The position numbers were made by a program, and so were the translations under genes. Below are positions 13,701 through 23,689 of a stretch of 35,835 bases of DNA, one piece after another; within the stretch, counting starts at the first letter, position 1; each line of letters opens with the position of its first letter. The stretch lies in contig CAJFCJ010000116.1 in assembly GCA_904063045.1 (NCBI GenBank), positions 1 through 35,835 on the forward strand, read 5' to 3'. Source of the stretch: Dimorphilus gyrociliatus. Lineage: Eukaryota > Annelida > Polychaeta > Dinophilidae. Under the pieces are notes generated by a model. That model was not told the DNA's origin, did no database searches, and saw nothing but the letters and a program-made list of their open reading frames with translations.

Positions 13701-14746
13701 TTATTTATGACATTTAGGAATACTTTTCAAGGTCACCAGTTTGCCTTTCACTTCATATTACAATTGAAAAGACCAATGGATGGCAGTACTCTTTTGTGAT
13801 ATTTAGTCAATTAACATTTTTGCAGTTGGTGATAATAGTATATTTTTATATAAGAATAATAGAGAAGATAACAGAATCTAAAAGAATAAATAAAAAACAA
13901 TTTGAGAAAAGAATAAAAAACATTTTAAAATCAAGTTTATTAATTGTAATAACAAATATGATTTGCTTTTTACCAATTTCAATTTTAGGTCATTTGTTAA
14001 ATAAGATTTGACAAAGAAAAAGAAAGAATTTTGAATTATTTTTTTTTCCCAAAAACAACAGGTGTTTCAGTTTTAGTTGGAAATTTTGAAATTAATAGTC
14101 ATCATTATTCATTTATAACTCTGTTACTTTTACCCTTGAATTCAATTAGTAATCCATTTATATATTGTACATCCAAATTTTTCATCTATTTAAAGAAGAG
14201 AAGGAAGGAAAAAGTTGAGAATATTGCCAAAATGTAGTATTTCTTTTTTCGCATTTTTATCTATTTTATGAATATCTTCTTTCTTCTTCTTTGAAAGGCT
14301 TAAATTATTATCTGATATTGAACTTTTGGAATGTAGAGAATGTAATTGTTCTTTCTATAGAGAGATAAGTATCATTCAATTACCTCCTAAAATATTTCTC
14401 TTTTTCAGTTCATGATTTCCTACTAAATTTAGATTTACATGGAATTCTGTTGGAAACTAAATTAAAAGTTGAAATATTGAATATAAATTTAATAGAGAAG
14501 AAATCAATCAAATACATCTATCAATTATTTTTTCATATAATTCATTCAATTATGATAATGCATTTACTATTTTTGGGATTTAAAAAACAAACTACAATCA
14601 TTGAAATTTTTACTGCCAAATCAAGCAGTGGTACCATATTTCTACTACGATTAGATAATTTGGAAAAGAGAAGGAATGAATTAGAGAATGCTAATGATAT
14701 TTTCATTTATGGAAAATATTTTAATAAATTTTTAAATAGATTTTAA
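7708..14746 (+). CDS. Receptor A: SRCR-like x3 / C-type lectin-like / LDLa x6 / LRR / 7TM (GRL101-like GPCR)
   Basis: Fifteen exons: 7708-8047, 8385-9080, 9133-9260, 9316-9739, 9820-9871, 9942-10093, 10266-10566, 10642-10739, 10793-10925, 11021-11289, 11357-12633, 13718-13988, 14062-14233, 14298-14368, 14409-14746; 1573 aa. Signal peptide (MGLLKLMNFMLFLLI), then SRCR-like modules to about residue 480 (GICSNEGF; FLCRSLNF; LVCNYFGY), a C-type-lectin-like domain about 488-597 (FNGKCYSF, YFICEQS; no EPN/WND calcium motif), and LDLa modules about 600-905 (ICDGENDCTDGSDEINC). The LRR region starts at CPQNCNC near residue 910. The 7TM part begins near 1150: Cys in GCSILG, ERY after TM3, PVCLSLHI in loop 2, NPFIY in TM7, all typical of relaxin-receptor/GRL101 GPCRs. 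A tail with another hydrophobic segment (about 1497-1520) follows. The intron after exon 11 holds a Tc1/mariner remnant. A 9301 acceptor for exon 4 is possible; 9316 fits receptor B. Confidence 0.85.
10119..10145 (+). repeat. Purine-rich GAGAA/GGGAA simple repeat
   Basis: Short imperfect GAGAA/GGGAA tract in the 172-bp intron between exons 6 and 7 of receptor A. Confidence 0.7.
11432..12217 (+). repeat. Near-identical LRR block shared with receptor B (conversion tract)
   Basis: Aligns without indels to 19250-20035, with about five mismatches seen by eye (two change residues: E/Q and K/S). It covers the last LDLa end, the LRRs and the linker to TM1. Sequence on both sides is clearly diverged, so this is a homogenised patch and not simply a recent whole-gene duplicate. 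Confidence 0.9.
12748..13686 (-). mobile_element. Internally deleted Tc1/mariner element in an intron of receptor A
   Basis: About 0.94 kb with imperfect terminal inverted repeats (left 12748 onward, right end near 13686) flanked by TA. Outer and inner TIR parts (CTTCATAAAAA, TAGGCCAA) match the element at 30044-31929. On the minus strand 13357-12933 two overlapping frames give the N-terminal DNA-binding part of the transposase (MTWSKDIRELVFKKYNELQK, LGMAPSSVSNTL, ARKILKEL, TIQRELK). The DDE catalytic domain is absent, so it is a non-autonomous deletion derivative. Confidence 0.85.
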
Positions 14747-15002
14747 ACATTTGTTTTTTCACTCTTTTTCTAATAAGTAGGCCTATAGTAGTTATGAGAT
14801 AGATTGATATATAGATACAGAGGGAATAGGAGTATCGTATTCAATTTTTTTAAATTGAAATTGAAATTAAAAAAATGAAATTACTCAACTTTCACTAAAT
14901 GCAATTGAAAAATTACTGTTTTTTTTCTCTATATTAATTAACACAGCCTTTATCTTGAAGATTTTACTTTTCTCTCTTCCAGTATTCTACTGATTGACTA
15001 GT
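14747..15002. other. Short spacer between receptors A and B
   Basis: Only 256 bp separate the stop of A from the start of B. It must contain the 3' end of A and the promoter of B. No canonical AATAAA was found just after A (AATAAG at 14771). Confidence 0.5.
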
Positions 15003-17803
15003 ATGCATAGACTCTTGTATTCTTTCTCCATTTCCTCCTTCTGCTCCTCCTTATTCTTCCTCTTTTGCCCTATGCCTTTGAAAGTCGAAATGGCGAAAAA
15101 TTGCCTTCCAAATCACTACACAAATACAGCAGAACAAAGTATAGATAATTTAAAACTAGGACCGACATTATATGAAGATAAGGAAAAAATAACAGCTAGT
15201 GTCCTATTCACTGATTCAATAAGCAATTCAACTCTTTTAACAATACATGAAGAGAATATGTTTTTTCCTATTGAAGATTCAATTCTAGTGAACAATCTGG
15301 CAAAGAGACTATGCATGAAATATCGAAACAACGATCCTGAATTTAATTATATTCATAAATATTCCATTTTGAAAAGTAAGAAAATATTGAAAATATGAAT
15401 ATTTTCAATAAATTTTTGTTTTTTATAGAAGAAGTTGTTGCATCAATTAAATTACATTTTTATTCAAAGGAATATTTCGAAATGTAAAGAATTTTAATGA
15501 TTTTTCTATTGAAATATTTGAAATAGTTTTTTCAATTCATTATTAGATCTTTTAAAAATTGCGGTATTAATGTCTCAATTGTCGATGTCTTAAGAGTTAC
15601 TTGCTTCAAAATGGATAATCCTTGTAAATTATGATATTTAAATTTAAATTGATCTTTCAGTAAATTAACGTTTATTTTACTTTGGTGTGAATTTTGGGGT
15701 TAGGAGGGATAGATCATCTTAGCCCTCCAAGAAAGGCAATGATTATTTTACTAAAAGATCCAGACATTTTACTTGTCGAGTGGCAAGTTCAATGTCAAGA
15801 TTTTTGCAATCAAATCTTTATGTTTTTTTTTTCAAAGTTCTCTTTACAAAATCCTATTCGCCTAATGAGATTTTACATGTTCGCTATCTAAACGTTACGT
15901 ATTTTTATAAACCATTCGAAAATTCGACAATTGGCAATCTGTGTTATAATTCTTATTTGTTTCGAACTATGAACTATGAAAAATTAGTGGAAATTGCTCG
16001 TAGAAAAATTTTTTATGGAAATTTTACGAATTTTACTATAATATCTAGAAAAAATACAAAAAGTGATCAAGAGTTGTTCAAATGCGATATGACTGTAATT
16101 GGTTAGAATATATTTTAAAAAAATGTCTACCATTCTACTCTTTGTTTGTTTGTTTAGATGTTGGACAAGTTCATCTTATCAACTTGAATAATTCAACTTT
16201 TTTGGACAAGTCAAATATAGTTTATCCACGCTTTATATCAAAAAAATATGGAATGATTACTATTACTATGGAAAATAATCTTCATACTATCTATTTAATT
16301 TGTCGATTAATGAATTTTACAACATTCAATTCGGTAATGAACCATTGCTCTATCCATTCATCACTCGCTAACAATAATCTTCGATTGGACTGTCCTAAAA
16401 ATGCTATTAATTTGTCGGATTGCTCATTTAAATCTTCATTTTCCACATATTTAATGTGCACAATTGAATGCACGAAGGATGATGTTGTTGACGGAGACGA
16501 TTGCAATTATCATGAATGAAACAAAACAAAAGATAACGGCGTTTTCTCTTTTTGCAGATAAAATGGTATTTTTAAATGAATCTCAAAGAATTTTATCTGG
16601 AAATAAAGCTATATTAACTGGTTATTTAAATATGATAATGTTTAAAAAATACTTTAAAGTATCCGTTCCTCATGCCCAGAGTCATGTTTTCAAGGTAAAG
16701 AAAGGAACAATCGTATCAGACAGCAAAAACTTTTCAATAAATAAGCAGAAAATTCGGATGTGGTAGAAAACGGCCATAAATGTGTGGTTTTACCCTAACC
16801 CTAACCCAGGCCTTGTTTTTGCCTAACCTTTTTGAATACCCCTAACCCTTAGATGGGACCCTCCTAAGAACATATCAACAGTTATCTTATTCCTCCTAAC
16901 CATTTCCCAGGCTGAAATCTAACTTTCAAATATTTCATTTATGGCCGTTTTCGACCGGTCCCGGAAAATTCAGCCATATTCTCTGTTAATTTTTTTTCCT
17001 TTTAATTTCAGTTGGTGTGTATGAGTCTTGGATTTTCATCGGCCTCCTTCGAACTCATCATTAACGCTATAGCTGAAAATAAAGTTTCAGTTTCCTGTTC
17101 GAAAAATGTGAAGAATATAAACGACTGCAAATTCATAGATTTCAACAACAAAACTTCGAAAATTACTCAAAGAATAACGTGTCATAATGAAAAACAAATT
17201 GGTAAATTTTAATATCTAATCCTTAATTAGGTCAACGTTCATTTCATTTGGAATTTATGCCGCTTATCTATTGTTTTCAATCAATCAATTTATCTGTTTT
17301 TCCTTTTCAAGATTGCAACAATAAATCGCAGTTTTTCTACGACAATAAATGCTACTCGTTCGGTAAAATTACAACTACCGCAAAATTTTTGACGAGGGAC
17401 CAAATAGCAACTCACCAATGCAAACAGTTAAATATGACTATATTGGAAATTAGTTCTTTTATGGAAAAGATTCTTATTCTGGAACGTGTCATTTATACAA
17501 TACTGGAAAGTGGAGCAACGCCAAGTTTTCAGGAAGCAACCATGTCTGACTTTATTACTATTCCTCATAGTTTGTTTTTAATACTGCAATATACGGAAAG
17601 ATTTACAAGAAAATTCAAATTATCCTTTTCAGCTGTTAGCCGAACACAAGCCGGCATTGGTGTTCAGATTGAGACTTTGTAAGAAAATAATGATAAGATA
17701 AGACTCTGAAGATTAGAGAGAGGATGATAGCAGTTAGGGTTAGAGAACTTTCGAATTAATGTTAGTGATGACTGGATAGGTTCTGGTTTCGTAACCGCTC
17801 TTC

Positions 17804-17834
<31 letters not shown>

Positions 17835-20800
17835 TTTCTTCTACTCCAATCAAACCTTTTTTTTTCAAGGGAGTACCTCACTCAAAAATTAGAATACGGC
17901 ACATTTTTAACCAAAATAAAATCAGTCTGTGAGTTGAAGAAAATGATTATTCTTTGAGCAGGCTTACGTTAAAAAGTTAATCCTATTTCAAAAAGATAAC
18001 GCTACAATGTCTTTTGGATATATACACAGCAGAGAGACGAATATTATAATATGTGAAAGTGAAGGTTAGAAAAGAAAAGAACAATTTCATAAAATTTACA
18101 GGTTACATCATTCTGTTGTATTGTTATTTAATTGAAGAGAATAGAAAATTTCGTTATTCAAATATCATTCAAAATGAAAAGAATCAAAAATGTCTACCTG
18201 AACAGTTTACCTGTAAGATTGACAAATTTTGTATAAATACTATCAATGTTTGCGATGGATTTAGAGATTGTTTTGACGGAAGTGACGAAGAAAATTGTAC
18301 CAGTTACATTCCATTTACCTGTACGAAAGATTTGAAAATAAATAGTAAACTGGTATGCGATTTTATTCGAGATTGTCCAAACGGTACTGACGAATTATTT
18401 TGCGGTAGATCATCGAAATTCAATAAAAAGTATTCTATCCATAAAAAATTCTTACTGTCCATAACTTTTTACAGAAACTATTGATTGTTCTCAATCAGAA
18501 AAGTAGGATCAAAAATATCCTCATCTAATATTATTATATACATAAAATTGCACAGATACTACCGATGCAACAACGGACAATGCATTCCTAGATCAAAATA
18601 CTGCAATTTACAACCTAACTGCTTCGATTCAACAGACGAAACCAAAAAATGTCCAGGTAATATCGCTCAATTCAAACCTTTCATTTGATCTGTAGAATAC
18701 TGCGTATATATTCAGATCCGTGCTCTGCTTATCAGTGTAATGCAAACTGTCAAACTGGATATTTAAAATGCAAAAAGGAAAACTACTGCGATATTTATCA
18801 GAAATTTCCAGATCATTGTTTTCAGAAATGGAGAAAGTAAATATTTCGAAATTTTTCAAAATGTCAATAGAATAAACAAACAAAAAAAAACAAATACAGT
18901 CATTACCAGACTTATGAAGAAAATATGAACCAGTTTTTTCAGGAATTGAACTATACAAGAAAATATAGAAAAACAAATTGTAGATTGGTTTACAATTATT
19001 TAAATCAATTAGAAACCGCTCTAGGATATCCATTCAACGAATTGGATAATTGTTTTGAAATGAGATGTCAAGTGGGAGAATATCAATGTCAGTGGAAACA
19101 TTACTGTATACCTTTCGAACGTGTTTGTAATAATATTACTGATTGCTATTTTGGCGATGATGAAACTGATTGCCAAAACTACAAACCTAAATATGCTTTT
19201 AAATGTAAAAATCAAAAAAAATTTCTTACATTAACCACAGTTTGTAATGGAATTATTGACTGTAAACACGGTGACGATGAAAGATTTTGTCCAAATTCAA
19301 AAGATGAAGTTTGTCCACAAAACTGCAATTGCCAACTTCTTTCAAAGATGAATTGTTCATTTGAAGGAAAAAAATTGATTTCAAATTTGAATGTCGTTTT
19401 CAAGTTGAAAAGTTTAATTCTATTCGGCTTACCAGATTACTTTACAATTGATGTAAAACATCATTTGTCGTTGACCTACTTGGAAATAGGAGATAGTTTG
19501 ACGAACAGAATACCCCAACTGCAAACTTTTAACCTGGTTGTTCTGATTGTACGCAAATCTGGAATAAAGGCTTTAAACGTTACTGATTTATGGAATTATA
19601 AATATTTACAATATTTAGATTTGAGCGATAATCCGTTTCATTTCGTTCCGCCATCATATTTTGAAAAATCTGTTAGAATATTGCACATAGATCTCTCCAA
19701 ATCGAAGTTGAAGAGCCTCGAGAAATTTACTTTCTCTTCTCTCAGCAATCTAAACACTTTGATTATAGCCGAATGCCAATTGAGTTTTATTCATCATCAA
19801 TCATTTCATCATCTTACAAAATTGGAATATCTCTTCCTCAATGGAACGGAACTTCCTCCATTCCTATCCAATAGGCTTTTTGCAAAAATTTTCACATTGA
19901 AGACAATGATATCGGAAAGTTTTCAACTCTGTTGTATAGAGAAGAAAAAGGCATTGGGGATCGTTTGTCAACCAGATAAATCTGTTATTAAAAGCTGCGA
20001 TGATCTAATTGGAAATAGTAATTTAAGAATATTAACTTGGGTTTGTATTTGTCTTGTTAGTTCCGGAAATTTAATCGCCATCCTTATTCAAATAAAATCA
20101 TCTAAACCTATAAATTTTGTGAAAATTTTCCAATATTTTTCCTATTTAACCTTAAGTGGCTATGTAGTAGGAATTGCTTGCATAGATGTATATTATAGAA
20201 GAGTGTATATGGAACACGATTCAAAATGGAGATCTAGTCTAGGCTGTTCAATTTTGGGTGTATTATCAACTACAAGTGTAACATTTTCAAATTTTTGTAT
20301 TCTACTAATCACAGCTGAGCGATATTTCGCAATTCGTTATTTAAATATTTACAAGAAATACTACAATAATGTTAAAATAAAATTAACAAGTCTAACTGGA
20401 AGTTTGTTGATAATTGTATTAATATCGTGTATTCCGTATCTATCTGTAGAGGTAGGCCTATGAGAAATATATGAAATATTGAAATGAATGATTTGAATAA
20501 GAGATTGAATTTTTGTAGAATTATAGTTATCATTCAACATTTTGCTTTTTATTTGTTAAAGATTTAAATTTGAAAATTATCAACATTTATTCATTTTTTT
20601 CATTAAATTGTTTAATCTTTCTGATGTTGTTAATCAACATTTTAATTTACTTAAAAATCTATATCTTTATTCTAAAATTGGAAACTTTTAAAGGGAAACT
20701 TTTAAAATTAAGGAATCTTTTTAGCAATTTGTGGCAAATTGGTTTTATGTTTGAATTTTCAATTTCAAGTGAATTTGAACAATTTGAACAATTTTAAAAC

Positions 20801-21564
20801 TTTTGAATTTTTGTTTTTAGGTTTTTTTGTGAATATAGTTAACTCAAAATTGGATAATTCATATTTTCTATTGATAACAATTGTGTCGTTGTTTGTACAG
20901 AATATACTGTTTGTAATAAATGATTTGTTTTATGCTAGAAAAGAAAGAATGGCATTGGCGAAAACAAAAATGTTTGTTTTTGTTTTGAATGGAAAGACAA
21001 AATATTTAATTATTTAAATGTTTTACAGGCAAAGACACGTGATAATGAAGAAAAGAAATACAAGGAGAGTTCGTTAGTGTCTCGTTTATTAAAGAAAAAG
21101 AAAATCGGTTTTTGAAATATTTCTCTTTTTTAGATAATGATATTCTGATTAAGTGTTTCCTACTCAGAGTGTTTGTCAATTTTGATATGAATGTTGAAAA
21201 ATTTCATCCTTCAATGTTCCAAGATGAACAATTCATTTGTCGTAAAGACAAACTACTTCTATTCTTAAATTTTAACAAGCAAATATTTAAATCAATCTTA
21301 CAACTTGACAATAGAAATTTGTCATTTAAGAAAGATTTACAAGAACTACCAGTTTATTTTACTGTACAAGTTTACTTTTTCTTCTTTATCATTCTTTTTT
21401 ATTTTGCTATTAAAAAACAGACAAGAAGAAATAATAGAGAAAAGAAATTCTACATTGCTTTGGAAGATATGAACCAAAATGGCGACGATAATACTTTAGA
21501 AAATAAATTTAATTTATACGTTTTCGGCAACTATTTGAAAGGGTTTATAGAAGAATTTCATTAA
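15003..21564 (+). CDS. Receptor B: SRCR-like x3 / C-type lectin-like / LDLa x6 / LRR / 7TM (GRL101-like, diverged 7TM)
   Basis: Nineteen exons: 15003-15375, 15429-15483, 15547-15623, 15838-16101, 16158-16483, 16533-16694, 17012-17201, 17312-17659, 17744-17779, 17893-17928, 18102-18404, 18475-18502, 18556-18656, 18716-18836, 18900-20451, 20519-20768, 20821-20975, 21029-21107, 21134-21564; 1628 aa. Signal peptide, SRCR-like modules (RLCMKYRN; LICRLMNF..LSDCSF; LVCMSLGFSS..INDCKF), C-type-lectin-like domain about 483-640 (YDNKCYSF, DDWIG), LDLa modules (VCDGFRDCFDGSDEENC), LRRs, 7TM from about residue 1183. TM3 keeps Cys and ERY, but TM6 lacks its proline and TM7 lacks NPxxY. The tail has a strong extra hydrophobic segment near 1559-1582. 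The exon joining LDLa 5-6, LRR and TM1-4 is one piece; in A and the minus-strand paralogue an intron splits it. Exons 9, 10 and 17 are the least certain. The three-paralogue match makes the family call firm; ligand unknown. Confidence 0.83.
16756..16963. mobile_element. MITE-like element, copy 1, with telomere-like core
   Basis: 208 bp in the intron between exons 6 and 7 of receptor B. Flanked by a perfect 8-bp direct duplication GAAAATTC (16748-16755 and 16964-16971). Inner inverted repeats GAAAACGGCCATAAATG (16766-16782) and its complement (16936-16952). The interior starts with TACCCTAACCCTAACCC-type sequence. Same family as 31536-31754. The 8-bp duplication is compatible with hAT, P or Merlin superfamilies. 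Confidence 0.82.
17804..17836 (+). repeat. (CT)n microsatellite
   Basis: Nearly pure CT dinucleotide tract with one GT interruption, in the intron between exons 9 and 10 of receptor B. Confidence 0.9.
19250..20035 (+). repeat. Near-identical LRR block shared with receptor A (conversion tract)
   Basis: Counterpart of 11432-12217 at a constant offset of 7818. A second short homogenised patch lies at 20217-20335 (against 12399-12517) over TM3, with one mismatch before its edge, while TM1-TM2 between the two patches is strongly diverged. Confidence 0.9.
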
Positions 21565-21602
21565 TATTTTTATCTACCAGTTTTCTTTTCTTGTAAAAAT
21601 TG

Positions 21603-21608
21603 AATAAA
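21603..21608 (+). other. Likely polyadenylation signal of receptor B
   Basis: AATAAA 39 bp after the stop codon of receptor B, at a usual distance. Confidence 0.55.
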
Positions 21609-22111
21609 TATTTAAACAAAAACAAAAACTTGAATTCAATTAAAATTTTTGCAGTAGAAAAATTTTAAAGAAATTAAAAAAACATTTTAAATAATTGGTA
21701 TTATGATTTCTTTTAATATTTGTATAAAAACTATATACATAGGGAAGAGAGAATGAAGAGAAAGTGAAAGATATCATTTCAATCTTCTCTATATTGTCTT
21801 AATTATAAGTATTTTTCAAGAATTACAAAATATGCATTGTCTTAGCTTTGCAATAAACAAAGAGCTTCTCTTCAAATATTTATTCTTTCATGTTGGCCAA
21901 GTTTCATTTGAATTTCAATATTTTATTCAGTTTGGTATTTTTTTTCCTTCAGGAAGAGAAGATATTTTTCTTAGAAATGACAAAGCTGACGTACGATTAC
22001 AGAAATGAAAGAATCATTGATATTTTTAATGCAGGCCTACTAATAAAAAATTTACTACATTGTAATAAATGTTAACATAGCCTTAACTTTATGCAATTAT
22101 TTTGCTTGTAG
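21609..22111. other. Intergenic stretch, no supported gene
   Basis: AT-rich. A 61-codon frame at 21890-22075 begins with a hydrophobic run (MLAKFHLNFNILFSLVFFF) but I could not connect it to further exons or a family. Confidence 0.35.
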
Positions 22112-22541
22112 TATTAATTTAATATCCTATTATCATATTTCTGAATGATAGAAAATTGTTTACAACAAACGAAAAAATCTTCAATTTATGAAAGAGAGAA
22201 GTAATTCAGAAAATGTATATCCTTATTTTCAAAGATTACAAAACAAGGTGAAGGAACACTTTAAGTTCATCCACAAATAGTCTCAATAACTGACCTTTGT
22301 CAGAAATTATTGTTCTATATTTACGGATGTACCGAATTAGCAATCCGTCTAATTTCTATTTTTCGTTGTGCTCATGCAGACTCGACCATGCTTTTATAGG
22401 CGACAGTTAGGCACTGCTCAACACCTGTTCTGACAGCCACCAATCATTTCTCTCTAGAAATATTAAATTGATTAATACCATCTGTCACATGATAGAAAAA
22501 TCCTGTAGAGGGCATTATCTGTTCTTTTCTATTTAAAAAGT
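22112..22541 (+). pseudogene. Collapsed remnant copy of the Ig-gene locus (33.5-35.4 kb)
   Basis: Three segments match the Ig locus in the same order. 22112-22195 resembles the 5' flank at 33519-33604 (both contain TTAATTTAATATCCTATT and AAAAAATCTTCAATTTA). About 22196-22250 resembles coding sequence near 34665-34725 (ATCCTTATTTTCAA, CAAAACAAG). 22307-22541 resembles the 3' flank 35164-35401, clearly homologous at roughly 85%. Most of the coding region is missing. The middle match is short and AT-rich, so the outer two could also be independent dispersed repeats. Confidence 0.55.
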
Positions 22542-23314
22542 AATAAAATGATTTCATTAAGCACATAAAACTTTATTGTCATATTAATAAAATATTTAAA
22601 TACTTGGAAATGTTCTATTTTAAGAGAAGCTGCGAAAAACTGTGTTCGGGGTCGACACAAACTTCCCCTGAGGATAAAGTTTAGGGTTACTTTTAGTTAT
22701 TTTTAATGTTAGGAATATATTATATTATATTAATACTGATCTACATAAAAACAAAATTGAAAGTTAGTAACTAAAAAGAAGGAATCGCTTCCCCTGCAGT
22801 GGCAATAGGGTAAAAGTGAGAAATAGGCGTTCTTTTGTCCAGCATCTAACATATCATCATTACATAATTCACACAACTCTTTGTGTCAAGTGAATAAAAA
22901 ACTACAGATATTTACATAATTTGGTAATTTTAAATTCTTGTTTGTTCATCTCTTCTTGGTCATAATAAAGTATTCTATATTTATTCTATTTATAAGCTTT
23001 TAAGGTTAATTGAGAAAAATTGTCTTTTAACTTGAAATTTCGTCATCAAATATTCAACAGCAAAAAAGTAATAATGATATCGAAATTGGTGTGTTCTTGA
23101 AATATGCAACATGTTCACAAACCCAGTTATTTTATTAATAATAAAAAAACTACTTGCCATATAAAAAATTATTCATGCTTGATCATCTGTCTATATTCCC
23201 TCATATAAAACAGCATATGCAAAGGTAACAATGTCGACAACATACATTACTAATAAAATACCTTCTCATTCATCAGACATTCTCTATGAAATATCCAGCT
23301 AAGGAGAAATAAAG
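22542..23314. other. Intergenic, no gene seen
   Basis: Non-coding, AT-rich. Two short CTTCCCCTG-containing patches near 22660 and 22790 are locally GC-richer but match nothing I recognise. The promoter of the exon at 23315 should lie at the right end. Confidence 0.4.
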
Positions 23315-23571
23315 ATGGCGGTCACCTGGTCCAATTTCTCCAATGAAACAACATTTCATGGAATAAAAAATATCTTTGATAAAAACTACTCACTTTTTCG
23401 ACGTCTTATTTGGACCATCATTGTCTTGGGAGCAATTTCTCTCTTTTCCTATCAGGTGTATTCCAGGCAATATGACTTTAGAAAGAGGGAAGTGGCTGTT
23501 AACATTGAGATGATCTATCCTAATCTTCTCGAATTTCCATCAGTGACCATCTGTAACCAAAATAAATTCAG
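23315..23571 (+). CDS. DEG/ENaC-family sodium channel, N-terminal exon only
   Basis: ATG at 23315 in a good context (AAAGATGG) opens 85 codons ending at a GT donor (phase 2). It carries the DEG/ENaC N-terminus: the His-Gly gating motif (TFHGIKNIF), a first transmembrane segment (RRLIWTIIVLGAISLFSYQV), and the post-TM1 signature FPSVTICNQNKFR. In the family a large cysteine-rich extracellular domain and TM2 should follow (about 500 aa in all). I find no such exons before the next gene. The nearest in-frame acceptor, at 23632, adds only 18 codons before a stop at 23687. Best read as an orphaned 5' exon or gene fragment; very distant exons cannot be excluded because the next 2.3 kb contains transposon sequence. 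Confidence 0.7.
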
Positions 23572-23689
23572 GTAATTTATCTTCTCCATAGTTAATCAAT
23601 TGCTTTCTTTAAATGTTTCAAAAATGTACAGAATGAAGCAGACATTTTTAACTGTTCTAGTCATTTTTTGTATGTACATGTTACTTTAG

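Noticed and set aside
16464-16540. Apparent frameshift in receptor B between exons 5 and 6
   Set aside because: A 49-bp GT-AG intron (16484-16532) joins the two frames in phase and leads straight into the conserved ITAFSLF motif.
21890-22075. Small secreted-protein gene
   Set aside because: Hydrophobic start but no downstream exons, family match or clear splice partner.
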